A stretch of DNA of 64,000 nt from JADKAC01 sp964492065 (GCA_964492065.1 CAZBHH010000002.1:186001-250000), one strand, 5' to 3'; positions 43,132-52,351 are shown, counted from the stretch's first letter. Numbers and translations: made by a program. The notes: generated by a model from the letters alone, not told the origin.

Positions 43132-45441
43132 ATGAAAAAGAAAGCAATTATAATCGTTGGTCTTATCGTTGTGGTAATAGCTGTCCTCGGCTTTACACAA
43201 AGAAAGTATATTCTCGAACATGCCAAACAGTTAAAAGGCACAAAACAGGCCGTCAAAACAGAACCGATACCTTTCCCTTCTGCCGACGCCACGAATGCGG
43301 AAATTGCGGATTACCTGCACGAGGTGTACAAACGGGTATTCGTCGCAAAGAACCGCTTTGCCAATAGTATATCCGCTGATTTTTACCTGAATTCACCGGT
43401 GCCGAAGGGCGATGACGAAAAATTTGAATACTATTACAATTTGATTTCACAGTTGGTAAATGCCGGCCGGATGGATGAGGCATTTCACTACCTCGAGGAG
43501 TACGAGCAGATAATGCCCGTGGAGAAGATGTCGAAGCAACAGCGCAAGCGCTGGCTGGCGGGCAAGGGCATTACGTATATGCGCTTAGGTGAAATTCAAA
43601 ACTGTATCGCTTACCACAATTCGGAATCCTGTATTATGCCCTTTGCAAAAGTGGCTCAGCACCGGGACAGGAACGGCGTGGATAACGCAATTAAAACATA
43701 CCTGCAAATTTTGGAGGAAGACCCGAAAGACCTGGTGAATATCTGGATGTTAAACGTGGCGAGTATGGCTGCCGGCACTTATCCCGATGGAATCCCCGAA
43801 CATCTGCGCATCCCGGAAAAGGCTTTTGAATCCGAATACAATGTGAGCAAGTTTGTCAATATCGCTACCGAATTGCAAGTGGACTTTGCCGACATGTGCG
43901 GCGGATCCATTTTGGATGATTTCAACAACGACGGATATATCGATATGTTTACCTGCGGATGGGGTTTGCTCGAGCAATGCAATTACATCGTAAATAACGG
44001 TGATGGCACATTCACGAACCTCACCGACTCCGCCGGGCTGAAAGGCTACCCGGGAGGATTGTTCATCAATCAAACCGATTATAACAACGACGGCTTCACA
44101 GACGTATTCATTTGCCGCGGCGCATGGCAGGCAGAACGGGGAGTTATTCCCAATGCACTGTTGAGAAACAACGGCGACAACACCTTTACCGATGTAACTG
44201 CAAGCGTGGGGCTGGTGAGCTATTTCCCGACACAGGCTGCCACCTGGGCGGATTTCAATAACGACGGCTGGGTGGATTTGTACATCGGCAATGAGTCATT
44301 CCGCGACAGGGGTGTCAACAACCCGAGCGAATTGTATCTCAACGATCACGGCAAATTTAAAAATGTGGCTAAGGAAGCAGGCGTAGATGTTGTGGCATTT
44401 ATCAAAGGCGTTACATCCGGCGATTACGACGGTGACGGCGACCCCGATATTTACGTATCCATCAATGGTGAAAACAATATTTTATACAAAAACACCACCG
44501 AGAAAGGCAGTATGCAACTGACGTTTAAAGATGTGAGTAAGGAAGCGGGAATTACCGGCCCGCGGAAGAGCTTCCCCTGTGCATTTCTCGATTTCAACAA
44601 CGACGGATTACTGGACATCGTCAACTTCCCCTACTCCGCAAATCAAAGCGACCGCGATATACCAGCTGAGTATTTAGGCATGAAAATTAACAGCGATATT
44701 CCCGCTGTGTATATCAATAACGGCGACGGCACATTTAAAGACATCGCCGTTGAAGCGGGCCTGAATAAGACATTCCTGGTAATGGGATGCAATTACGGCG
44801 ACCTGGATATGGATGGATTTATCGACTTCTATCTCGGAACCGGGAAGCCCTCACTGCGCAGTTTAATACCCAATCGCCTGTTGCGCAACGACGGCGGTAA
44901 ATATTTACAGGATGTAACCACTTCTGCCGGCATGGGCCACCTGCAGAAAGGCCACGCCATCAGTTTCGGCGATTTAAACGGCGACGGCTATCCCGAAATC
45001 TTTGCGCAGATGGGCGGCTCCTACGAGGGCGACGGCTTCAGAGACTGTTTGTTCAAGAACCCGGCAAATTACGGCAATCACTATGTGAGCGTGGATCTGG
45101 AAGGTACCATTACCAACCGCAAAGCAATCGGTGCACGGGTGAAAGTGACCATCCTGGAAAATGGCGCAGAGAGAACAGTGTACGAAACAGTAACAAATGG
45201 AGCGAGCTTCGGCGCCAATACGCTTCGCCTGGAAATCGGCCTCGGCAAAGCCACTCAGATAAAAGAACTGACCGTGTACTGGCCGACATCCGGCACTACC
45301 CAGACATTTAAAGATGTGGCAATGGATACGCATTACCGCATCATAGAAGGTAAACAGGAGTTAATTCCCGTGAACGTACCTAAGGTTGATTTTGTGCTGC
45401 CCTCAACACCAATGACCCACGACCATTTTTCGATGAAATAA
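43132..45441 (+). CDS. FG-GAP/VCBS repeat protein with ASPIC/UnbV C-terminal domain
   Basis: This codes for 769 residues. An N-terminal membrane anchor (about residues 5-20) is followed by a helical, TPR-like region (about 50-230: GRMDEAFHYLEEYEQIMPVEK). From about 255 to 660 there are FG-GAP-like repeats with calcium-loop motifs such as DFNNDGYID, DYNNDGFTD, DYDGDGDPD and DLDMDGFID, which suggest a beta-propeller. The C-terminus is an ASPIC/UnbV domain (AIGARVKVT..ELTVYWPTSG). Such proteins are anchored outside the cytoplasm and are thought to bind ligands; the target is unknown. Confidence 0.9.
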   Translation: MKKKAIIIVGLIVVVIAVLGFTQRKYILEHAKQLKGTKQAVKTEPIPFPSADATNAEIADYLHEVYKRVFVAKNRFANSISADFYLNSPVPKGDDEKFEYYYNLISQLVNAGRMDEAFHYLEEYEQIMPVEKMSKQQRKRWLAGKGITYMRLGEIQNCIAYHNSESCIMPFAKVAQHRDRNGVDNAIKTYLQILEEDPKDLVNIWMLNVASMAAGTYPDGIPEHLRIPEKAFESEYNVSKFVNIATELQVDFADMCGGSILDDFNNDGYIDMFTCGWGLLEQCNYIVNNGDGTFTNLTDSAGLKGYPGGLFINQTDYNNDGFTDVFICRGAWQAERGVIPNALLRNNGDNTFTDVTASVGLVSYFPTQAATWADFNNDGWVDLYIGNESFRDRGVNNPSELYLNDHGKFKNVAKEAGVDVVAFIKGVTSGDYDGDGDPDIYVSINGENNILYKNTTEKGSMQLTFKDVSKEAGITGPRKSFPCAFLDFNNDGLLDIVNFPYSANQSDRDIPAEYLGMKINSDIPAVYINNGDGTFKDIAVEAGLNKTFLVMGCNYGDLDMDGFIDFYLGTGKPSLRSLIPNRLLRNDGGKYLQDVTTSAGMGHLQKGHAISFGDLNGDGYPEIFAQMGGSYEGDGFRDCLFKNPANYGNHYVSVDLEGTITNRKAIGARVKVTILENGAERTVYETVTNGASFGANTLRLEIGLGKATQIKELTVYWPTSGTTQTFKDVAMDTHYRIIEGKQELIPVNVPKVDFVLPSTPMTHDHFSMK

Positions 45442-45458
45442 TCATCAGGCAAACGTTG

Positions 45459-45504
45459 AGAATCCGGCATTTGCTGCCTGCCAGCAAACGCCGGATTTCT
45501 TTTT
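45459..45504 (+). terminator. rho-independent terminator after the ASPIC/UnbV gene
   Basis: Arms AATCCGGC-A-TTTGCTG and CAGCAAA-C-GCCGGATT around a short loop are followed by TTTCTTTTT. It is a strong hairpin 20 bases after the stop codon, before the repeat units start. Confidence 0.88.
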
Positions 45505-45522
45505 GTGTGTCGCTCTGCAATG

Positions 45523-45744
45523 CGGTTGGCGGGGACGCCAACCGCCGAATCCCACACCTGTCCGGGGTTGGTGTCCTCACCAGCCCCTACCCGATGACAG
45601 GCAAGGCGTCGTGTGGATGATGGATATGTTCAATCGCAGATAAGGGCCAACAATCGGCAAACGGCAGGCAATGCACCAACTGCGCAAAACAAATAGCCTG
45701 AGCTGCGAATAACAGTTGAATGCGGTTGGCGGGGACGCCAACCG
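45523..45744 (+). repeat. intergenic hairpin repeat, unit 1
   Basis: The unit starts and ends with hairpin A (arms CGGTTGGCG and CGCCAACCG, four-base loop GGGA) at 45523-45544 and 45723-45744. Inside lies hairpin B (arms GGGGTTGGTG and CACCAGCCCC) at 45564-45587, then a conserved body with GATGGATATGTTCAATCGCAG and AACGGCAGGCAATGCACC. The same order occurs in units 2 and 3. Confidence 0.85.
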
Positions 45745-45760
45745 CGGACAGCAAATACGT

Positions 45761-45977
45761 GGGCGGGGACGCCACCGCCGAATCCCACACCTGTCCGGGG
45801 TTGGTGTCCTCACCAACCCCTACCCGATGACAGGCAAGGTGTTGTGTGGACGATGGATATGACCAATCGCAGATAAGGGCCAACAATCGGCAAACGGCAG
45901 GCAATGCACCGCCTGCGCAAAATAAATAGCTTGAGCTGCGATAACCGGATGGGTGCGGTTGGCGGGGACGCCAACCG
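45761..45977 (+). repeat. intergenic hairpin repeat, unit 2
   Basis: This is a second unit directly after unit 1: a shortened hairpin A' (around 45761-45778), hairpin B at 45797-45820 (perfect arms GGGGTTGGTG and CACCAACCCC), the conserved body, and a final hairpin A at 45956-45977. Unit 1 and unit 2 share their bodies with few differences. Confidence 0.85.
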
Positions 45978-45987
45978 CGGACAGCAA

Positions 45988-46911
45988 TTATTGTATCAGG
46001 CCGTGCTCACGCAGCCAGTTTTCGGATTCCGTTAAGGTAGCCTGGTAGTATTTACCCCCGGCATTTTCCGGTTGATAAAAGCCGTGCCCCTCGCCTTCAT
46101 AAGTTACGAGCTTCACATCGCAATGCAATTGCTGCATGCCCTCTACCCATTGTTTAACAAATGTATAACCGGCCAATTCATCATTTGTGCCGTGCATGAC
46201 AATGGTGGGCGGACAGGGTGTATTCAAGTTTTTCAATGGGCTCAGTACCGGCGCATTACCGACGAACTTGCGGATGCGGAAACCGAACTCTTCGAGGTTC
46301 ACCACCGGGTTATACAATACCATATAGTTGGGTTTGGTGCTGTATTCGAGGTTATCGGTGGCCTCGTTGCCCATGGGATTTGCAAGTACCGCAGTGATAC
46401 ACAATGCCCCGCCGGCCGAACCGCCGGAGGCGATGATCTTGCCGGTATCTACCTGGATGGAAGAGCCGTACTGCCTCAGCCATCGCATGGCGGAATTGAC
46501 GTCTTTAATACATTCGATACCGGTTACGTCGTTGCGGGCGATGACGCGGTAATCGGCGCAAATCGTAATCAATCCCTTAGATGCAAAATGCGCAGCCCAG
46601 GGTTCAAACATATCGGGTGAGCCGTGAATAAAACCACCGTGGAAAAAGAAAATCATACACGGTGTAAGCGTATCCGGCTTTTTATGATTCGGATAGAATA
46701 CGTTCAGGTGCAGCGCTACGGTGTCAATGGTTTTAAATAATATGACGGTATCTGCCGACTTGAGTATCGGCACGTAGTGGCCGTCTTGCATTGCCTGCAT
46801 TTCTTCCAGGGTTTTATCTTTCTTCTCCACTTTGGATTTACAGGCAAAGAGAAACAGCGATAGCAGCAATGCGCCGCCGAACAGCCTGAGCGATAAGTAA
46901 TGTGCATTCAT
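45988..46911 (-). CDS. alpha/beta-hydrolase lipoprotein, esterase of the HSL/BD-FAE type
   Basis: This codes for 307 residues. The lipobox LFAC at about residues 21-24 indicates a lipoprotein. The hydrolase fold shows the oxyanion motif FFHGGFIHG, the nucleophile in SGGSAGG (about residue 166) and the C-terminal GHGFYQPE with the catalytic His. The NDELAGY stretch carries the likely Asp. It is probably a carbohydrate or peptide esterase outside the cytoplasm. The substrate is unknown. Confidence 0.85.
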   Translation of the reverse strand: MNAHYLSLRLFGGALLLSLFLFACKSKVEKKDKTLEEMQAMQDGHYVPILKSADTVILFKTIDTVALHLNVFYPNHKKPDTLTPCMIFFFHGGFIHGSPDMFEPWAAHFASKGLITICADYRVIARNDVTGIECIKDVNSAMRWLRQYGSSIQVDTGKIIASGGSAGGALCITAVLANPMGNEATDNLEYSTKPNYMVLYNPVVNLEEFGFRIRKFVGNAPVLSPLKNLNTPCPPTIVMHGTNDELAGYTFVKQWVEGMQQLHCDVKLVTYEGEGHGFYQPENAGGKYYQATLTESENWLREHGLIQ

Positions 46912-46930
46912 AGTTGCTTATGATTTTGCA

Positions 46931-46938
46931 CAAAAGTA
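46931..46938 (-). promoter_or_regulatory. TAnnTTTG promoter box of the esterase gene
   Basis: On the minus strand this reads TACTTTTG and ends 19 bases before the ATG at 46911. Confidence 0.55.
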
Positions 46939-47144
46939 ATTCAATTACCCCGTGCCCATTATTAAATTTTTTTTAATTTATCCGAGGTGAAAAACCCCAC
47001 CGCCATGGCCCGGGATGGATGGCATCAACAACTGATTTTTTCTTATCCAACCGCCGCCCTTCGCACCCTGCACTGAACACTCTGCTATGAGCGCACCGTT
47101 CACCCGGTTGCCTCTGTTCGCCGAAGCGATTTGCCGTAAATACC

Positions 47145-47152
47145 TAATTTTG
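47145..47152 (+). promoter_or_regulatory. TAnnTTTG promoter box at the DEAD-box helicase start
   Basis: This reads TAATTTTG and ends five bases before the ATG at 47158. With the normal distance to the transcription start, the mRNA would begin at the start codon. Confidence 0.55.
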
Positions 47153-47157
47153 TATCA

Positions 47158-48369
47158 ATGACATTCGAAACATTCCAATTTGTGCCGCAGATTTATGAAG
47201 GGTTGAATTCAATTGGATTTGAAATCCCCACGCCCATCCAGCAACAAGCCATCCCGCTGATACTGCAGGGCAGAGACCTGGTGGCATGCGCCCAGACGGG
47301 CACCGGTAAGACAGCGGCATTCCTGCTCCCCGTTCTGCACAAGATTACGGCCAACGGGCACCAAGGCATCAATACCCTGGTGATCGTGCCCACCCGCGAG
47401 CTGGCGATGCAGATCGATGAGGCCATCCAGGCGCTCGCCTATTTCACCCCTGTCAGTTCCATCGCCATTTACGGCGGCAACGACGGCATGATGTTCGAGC
47501 AGGAAAAAAAGGCATTGCGGGAAGGCGCCGACATCATCATCGCCACGCCCGGCAGGCTGTTGTCGCATATCGGCCAGGGTTACGCCCGGTTCGACACTTT
47601 GCAACACCTCATTCTCGACGAAGCCGACCGCATGCTCGACATGGGCTTTCACGACGATATCATGCGCATCATTGCCAGGCTGCCGAAGCAACGGCAGACC
47701 TTGCTATTCTCTGCCACCATGCCGCCGAAGATCCGCACCCTCGCCAATAAGCTGCTCACCAAACCGGCGGAAATAAATATCGCCACTTCCAAACCCGCCG
47801 AAGGGGTAATGCAGGGCGCTTACGTGCTGTATGAAACTCAAAAACTGCCACTGCTCAAATCGCTGCTCACCGGCAAATCCATTAACAGCGTGTTGATCTT
47901 TTCATCCACCAAGGAAAAAGTAAAGCGGCTGGAGTCCGAACTGCGCAAAATGAAAGTGGATGTCGCCGCTATTCATTCCGACCTCGACCAGAATCAACGC
48001 ATCGCGGTGTTGCGCAAATTCAGCAGCAAGCAATTGCACGTTTTGGTAGCTACGGATATTTTGTCCAGAGGCATAGATATCGACTCCATCGGCCTGGTAG
48101 TAAATTTCGACGTGCCCGGCGATGCCGAAGACTACGTACACCGGGTGGGGCGCACTGCCCGTGCCGACACCACCGGCATGGCGCTCACCTTTATCAATGA
48201 ACCCGATCAGCGGAAGTTTAAAAGTATAGAAGATTTAATCGGATACCCGGTTAAGAAATTGCCGATGCCTCCGCAACTGGGCGATGTGCCGGAATACAAC
48301 CCGGCAGTACGGCAAAGGCAAAATAATAACCGCCGTCGCCCGAATAGAAAATCGCCGCGGAGAAAATAA
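47158..48369 (+). CDS. DEAD-box ATP-dependent RNA helicase, RhlE-like
   Basis: This codes for 403 residues of a two-domain RNA helicase that unwinds short RNA duplexes, for example in ribosome assembly or RNA turnover. Motifs in order: the Q motif (FEIPTPIQQQAI), Walker A AQTGTGKTAAF, Ia VPTRELA, Walker B DEADRMLDMGF, SAT in LFSATMP, and VI HRVGRTARAD. A basic C-terminal tail (RQRQNNNRRRPNRKSPRRK) likely binds RNA. It has no partner gene and is followed by a copy of the hairpin repeat. Confidence 0.95.
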   Translation: MTFETFQFVPQIYEGLNSIGFEIPTPIQQQAIPLILQGRDLVACAQTGTGKTAAFLLPVLHKITANGHQGINTLVIVPTRELAMQIDEAIQALAYFTPVSSIAIYGGNDGMMFEQEKKALREGADIIIATPGRLLSHIGQGYARFDTLQHLILDEADRMLDMGFHDDIMRIIARLPKQRQTLLFSATMPPKIRTLANKLLTKPAEINIATSKPAEGVMQGAYVLYETQKLPLLKSLLTGKSINSVLIFSSTKEKVKRLESELRKMKVDVAAIHSDLDQNQRIAVLRKFSSKQLHVLVATDILSRGIDIDSIGLVVNFDVPGDAEDYVHRVGRTARADTTGMALTFINEPDQRKFKSIEDLIGYPVKKLPMPPQLGDVPEYNPAVRQRQNNNRRRPNRKSPRRK

Positions 48370-48625
48370 GCCGCAATCGGTTAGCGTCCCCGCCAACCGC
48401 GGACAGCAAATACATTCTCTCCCTGTCCGGGGTTGGTGTCCTCACCAACCCCTATACGGTGACAGAAAAAGTGTCGTGTTGCTGATGGATATGTCCAATC
48501 GCTGAAAAGGGCCAACAATCTGCAAACGGCAGGCAATGCACCAACTGCGCAAAACGAATAGCCTGAGCTGCGATATGCGGTTGGGTGCGGTTGGCGTCCC
48601 CGCCAACCGCGGATAACACTCCACT
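48370..48625. other. convergent intergenic region with the third hairpin repeat
   Basis: Between the DEAD-box gene and the GNAT gene, both pointing inward, nearly the whole 256 bases is one repeat unit. No gene is called. Confidence 0.7.
48378..48609 (+). repeat. intergenic hairpin repeat, unit 3
   Basis: This unit has hairpin A at 48378-48399 (loop TCCC; one arm base changed), hairpin B at 48429-48452 with perfect arms GGGGTTGGTG and CACCAACCCC, the conserved body (TGATGGATATGTCCAATCGC, AACGGCAGGCAATGCACC) and hairpin A at 48588-48609. It lies 2.4 kb from units 1 and 2, in the same orientation. Confidence 0.85.
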
Positions 48626-49723
48626 TCATGTAAAAGCGCAATCGCCGTCGCCGTCATGGATGTGTAAGTCCGCATTTCCGAGTTTTGACAATAGCGCCTT
48701 CGCAATTGCATACTTCCGGCGCACCGGTTTCTTCCACAGTACCCGCATGGGATAACGGCGGAGCGCCGCAGCGAGGTGATGCTGATAGGTAGTAAAGATA
48801 TGCACCTTCCACACATGCATATAATGCCGCAGTATGGATGCAATCACTGCATCCGGAACGGTGTAATAACAATAGGGCAGCGCCAGGCGGTTACTGCGTT
48901 TGGCAAACAGCAAAAATGCACAGAGCGCACCGCTGCCGTCACGCACTGCGACGGGAATAAAATCAAAACCGGCATCCGTCGCCGTAAAGAAATAGCGCTC
49001 CGGCTGATTGCCGGCCTCGCCCGTTTTAAGAATCCACGGATAGCGCATCATCCATTGCAGCGACTCGGCATTGCGCCGAAAGAAATTGCCCCGCATCTGT
49101 TCGCCGAGAAATGCGTGCAGGTCATCGGGAAGTGTTTCTGCGATTACCACCCGGTACTGCGCCGGCAGCGGTGGAGTATTCCGAATGCGCAGGTCGCCGA
49201 AACAGTTGATAACGGCATCGGCAAATCCCCACAGCGCTTGCAATGATTGCAGCCTGCCTTTTTTATACATGATCCATTTCAGATCGCTTCTCCGGTACAG
49301 GCGCAGCCCTGACAGCGTTCCAAAGCCGGTGAAGTACCCCGTTTTGTAATAGAGCCGTTCCGCAACCGGGGTGGCCTCGGTGGCTATCAGTTTATAATCC
49401 CATGCCTCGAGTGCCGCTTCCACCAGTTGCTGTGCGATTCTTCTGCCCCGGTAATGTTCAGATACCCAGATACAGCTCATCCATCCGCAATGCACCGCTG
49501 ACCCGTCGCCGGTTTGAATATCGTCGGCGAGCACGCCGAGATAACCCGCCATAACGCCATCGATAAATGCGATCAGCAACAATACGTCGCCGGACGCATT
49601 TGCCGGGTTGTTTATATGCGACAGTCCCCGGTGCCTTGTAATGGGTATCTCCGCCATGCGCTCGTAGCTGTCCGATTCAATAAAAGCACGCAGCCCTTCA
49701 CTATTTAATTGCGTTATTTCCAT
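48626..49723 (-). CDS. GNAT-family N-acetyltransferase
   Basis: This codes for 365 residues. The GNAT core at about residues 45-140 has the acetyl-CoA-binding VSEHYRGRRIAQQLVEAAL (R/QxxGxG/A-type loop) and the ATPVAERLYYKTGYF strand. The C-terminal half (about 170-365) is unusual in length and may be a second, degenerate acyltransferase domain. It overlaps the polysaccharide deacetylase gene by 10 bases, so both are co-translated. A role in modifying surface glycans is inferred from this neighbour. Confidence 0.78.
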   Translation of the reverse strand: MEITQLNSEGLRAFIESDSYERMAEIPITRHRGLSHINNPANASGDVLLLIAFIDGVMAGYLGVLADDIQTGDGSAVHCGWMSCIWVSEHYRGRRIAQQLVEAALEAWDYKLIATEATPVAERLYYKTGYFTGFGTLSGLRLYRRSDLKWIMYKKGRLQSLQALWGFADAVINCFGDLRIRNTPPLPAQYRVVIAETLPDDLHAFLGEQMRGNFFRRNAESLQWMMRYPWILKTGEAGNQPERYFFTATDAGFDFIPVAVRDGSGALCAFLLFAKRSNRLALPYCYYTVPDAVIASILRHYMHVWKVHIFTTYQHHLAAALRRYPMRVLWKKPVRRKYAIAKALLSKLGNADLHIHDGDGDCAFT

Positions 49724-50772
49724 TGTTGTCTTTTGATTCTGTTTTTCCCGATAAGCGCTTTGAGGAGGTAGTACAGATATTCGGCTCCCAGGATTTGCCT
49801 TGCACTGCTGCCTGCCACTTCCAACGGAATGCGCTGTACATTGCCGGCAACGCTATCCCTTTTTAACCCCGCACAACCAAACGTAAGGGCCGGCGGGTAA
49901 TCCGTTGCCGCCAGCGCCTGAAAAAAAGTTGTCGTCACGCCGTAATCGGTGAACGGAAAAGCGAACAGGCTTTCGGTGGTATTACAGTGCTCCCGCATCC
50001 ACGCCAGGCTCTTCGTTGTTTGCTTCAATTGCTCTTCCAGTGGAATATACCTGTATTCCGGATGATCCTCGCTGTGAGCGCCGAAGACAAATCCGCGGGA
50101 TTGTAAATCACCGATCTGGGCCCGGGTCAGGTAGGGTTGTTGTGTTTTTAAAAAAGCGGGAATATCCACGCCAATTAAAACGGCGAAATCGTCGAGCGCC
50201 CGGCGTTGCGCATATCCCACCCGCAATAATGCCTGCCGGTATTGCGAGGCTTCCGCATGAAACAGGGTTTGAAATCCGCCTTTCACTTCCTGCCGTCGCA
50301 ATAGTTGTGTATCGCTGTCAATGCGGTCAATCAGCAGGCTGGCCTTGTAGCGAAAGAACAAATCGCGGTTATCGATAAAGGCGGTATTGCAAAAGCACAC
50401 GGCGGGAATGCCTTTGCGCAACAGCACCGGCGCAATGATATCGTGGAATTCCCGCAGGCCGTCGTCGAATGTCAGTAAAAAGGCGTTGCCCTCCATTGCA
50501 CGCCTTCCCAGGTAATGATCTGCCACCGAGTGTACATCTACGGGGCGGTAGTACTTCAACAGGAAGTCCAGGTCGCTTTCAAATGCGGCAGTGTTTTTAC
50601 AGGGATACAAATGCGCAATATGCGGCAGGCGGGTATCGGATATCACGTGATATACCGGGACAATCAGCCGCTGTCCCGAAAGGGCAATACATGGCGACAG
50701 CGGGATGGCGGAGGCGGGAGCGCCGAACAGGCGGATTATTTTTTTGCGCAATTGCATGGCGTATTTAAACAA
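49714..50772 (-). CDS. polysaccharide deacetylase family protein
   Basis: This codes for 352 residues of a carbohydrate esterase family 4-type (NodB) fold. It should remove acetyl or related groups from glycans. Motif 1 is LLTFDDGLREFH (the TFDDG metal site), and motif 2 is GAHSEDHPEY (the HSxxHP site). SLFAFPFTDYG resembles motif 3. The N-terminal basic, amphipathic region may touch the membrane. Its stop overlaps the start of the GNAT gene. Confidence 0.85.
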   Translation of the reverse strand: MFKYAMQLRKKIIRLFGAPASAIPLSPCIALSGQRLIVPVYHVISDTRLPHIAHLYPCKNTAAFESDLDFLLKYYRPVDVHSVADHYLGRRAMEGNAFLLTFDDGLREFHDIIAPVLLRKGIPAVCFCNTAFIDNRDLFFRYKASLLIDRIDSDTQLLRRQEVKGGFQTLFHAEASQYRQALLRVGYAQRRALDDFAVLIGVDIPAFLKTQQPYLTRAQIGDLQSRGFVFGAHSEDHPEYRYIPLEEQLKQTTKSLAWMREHCNTTESLFAFPFTDYGVTTTFFQALAATDYPPALTFGCAGLKRDSVAGNVQRIPLEVAGSSARQILGAEYLYYLLKALIGKNRIKRQQWK

Positions 50773-50889
50773 AAATAACAGTACTCTTTACATTATTGCA
50801 CGCACATAATTGATATACCGGTTCAGCGGCGGAAACGGCAAGCGCCTTTGGCAACCTAAAACAGCAGTGTTGACAATACCGGGTTTTAA

Positions 50890-50897
50890 TAACTTTG
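50890..50897 (+). promoter_or_regulatory. TAnnTTTG promoter box near the MFS transporter start
   Basis: This reads TAACTTTG, with TTGACA at 50870-50875 upstream. It lies eight bases before the TTG at 50906, so it favours that start over the ATG at 50810. Confidence 0.45.
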
Positions 50898-50905
50898 TGC
50901 CCACC

Positions 50906-52351
50906 TTGAAAGATACCGGAATAGTAGAGACACTTCCTCTCCGCGGCCAGTTCGCCTATGCCTGCGGCATGTTAGGGTGGAGTGTACTCACCAGTACGGT
51001 GGCGGTAATGCTCGTATATTTCTACCAGCCGCCGGAAGCGACGGGACTGGTGAACCTGATTCCCAAAATCGGCGTCCTCGGCATTATCAATGCCATGACC
51101 TTAATCATGATCTCTTCCCGCATTTGGGATGCCGTTATTGACCCGGTAATCGCATGGTTCAGCGACCGCAGCAGGCACAAAATGGGCAGGCGCATTCTCT
51201 TTATGCGTTGGGCCTTACTGCCCGTTTTAATTGCGGGGATACTGCTGTTTATCCCGGCGACAAAATTTGAGAGCACCACAAATATCTGGTGGCTGGCGGC
51301 GATCCAGATTCTCTTTAACCTGTGCGTCTCCATTTACATCATTCCCTATAATGCCATGCTCCCCGAACTGGGGCATACCAGCCGGGAAAAATTGCGGCTG
51401 AGCACCTATCAGAATTTCGGATTTGTTCTTGGGTGGATTATCGCCGCTACCGGTCCGGGCATGTTTGAATATTTCAGGGATACCCTGGGGACTAATCCAC
51501 TGCGTGCATTTCAAATGGCCATTTGGATAAACTTTTCGGTGGCAGTGCTCTTCATGGCTATCACCGCTTTCGGCATCCGCGAAAAAAAGTATTGCCTCGC
51601 CCGTCCCGCCGAAGGCTCTTTATTGCAAAATCTCATACCTGTAATCCGCAATAAGAGTTTCTTTATTTACCTCGTGGCCGACTTCACCTATTTTATTTCC
51701 ATTACCACCATGAGCACCGGCGCATTGTACTATGTCACCGTGTTATTAAACCTGCCGGAATCTATGGCTACGGTAATGATCCTGGTGATGGTCGTCGGCT
51801 CCTGGTTGTGGTATCCCGCCGTCAACTGGGTGGCTCAGCGCTATTCGAAAAAATTATTGGTGTTGTCGTCGCTCATCGGCGTAAGTCTCCTGTTCCTGTA
51901 CGTATTCTTTTTGGGCAGAGTGGGTTTGGAACAGCAAATGGAAGCCATCGTCTTCAGTGCGATTATGAGCCTGCCGCTCGCAATGCTCGGCATCCTGCCG
52001 CCGGTGATACTTGCCGAGATCACCCACCTGGATGCATTTAAAACCCGGCAAAATAAAGAGGCCACTTACTTTGCGATTCGCAGTATGTTTATCCAGTTCG
52101 GCCAAACACTCGGTCTCGCCGTTTTTACGATATTAATCGGGTTGGACAACCGGCATGGCACCGGCAAAATTTTGGAGCTTTGGTTCCCGAATATTCCCTT
52201 CGCAGAGTTGGGCATTCGCCTGTCGGGTATCTTCGGCGCCAGCCTCTGCCTGGTTGCCGCTTTGATATTTATGTTCTTCAATGAAAAACAACTCGACCGC
52301 GGCATTGCGGAGATGGAAAAAGAAATGCGCATAACGCCGGCCGGCGATTAA
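50906..52351 (+). CDS. MFS transporter, glycoside-pentoside-hexuronide (GPH) type
   Basis: This codes for about 481 residues with 12 membrane helices, of the GPH sugar:cation symporter group. The loop DAVIDPVIAWFSDRSRHKMGRRI between helices 2 and 3 is the hallmark (D-x-x-x-D-P-x-x-G/A-x-x-x-D-R). The open frame extends to an ATG at 50810, but that region holds a promoter box, and the family N-terminus begins near residue 33 of that frame. TTG at 50906 is therefore preferred; GTG at 50896 is also possible. The substrate cannot be read; a sugar is likely. Confidence 0.85.
   Translation: MKDTGIVETLPLRGQFAYACGMLGWSVLTSTVAVMLVYFYQPPEATGLVNLIPKIGVLGIINAMTLIMISSRIWDAVIDPVIAWFSDRSRHKMGRRILFMRWALLPVLIAGILLFIPATKFESTTNIWWLAAIQILFNLCVSIYIIPYNAMLPELGHTSREKLRLSTYQNFGFVLGWIIAATGPGMFEYFRDTLGTNPLRAFQMAIWINFSVAVLFMAITAFGIREKKYCLARPAEGSLLQNLIPVIRNKSFFIYLVADFTYFISITTMSTGALYYVTVLLNLPESMATVMILVMVVGSWLWYPAVNWVAQRYSKKLLVLSSLIGVSLLFLYVFFLGRVGLEQQMEAIVFSAIMSLPLAMLGILPPVILAEITHLDAFKTRQNKEATYFAIRSMFIQFGQTLGLAVFTILIGLDNRHGTGKILELWFPNIPFAELGIRLSGIFGASLCLVAALIFMFFNEKQLDRGIAEMEKEMRITPAGD

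Larger units (their letters stand above)
45442..45987. other. convergent intergenic region filled with hairpin repeats
   Basis: Between two converging genes this region holds a terminator and then two units of the hairpin repeat described below. No gene is called; the short frames in it are read-through of the repeats. Confidence 0.7.

Noticed and set aside
45577..45904. Short frames in the repeats, e.g. beginning MVRTPTPDR
   Set aside because: They are read-through of hairpin units, differ between units and are not conserved as proteins.
45523..48609. CRISPR array
   Set aside because: The repeats are about 220 bp and are not regularly spaced short repeats with spacers; no cas genes are near.
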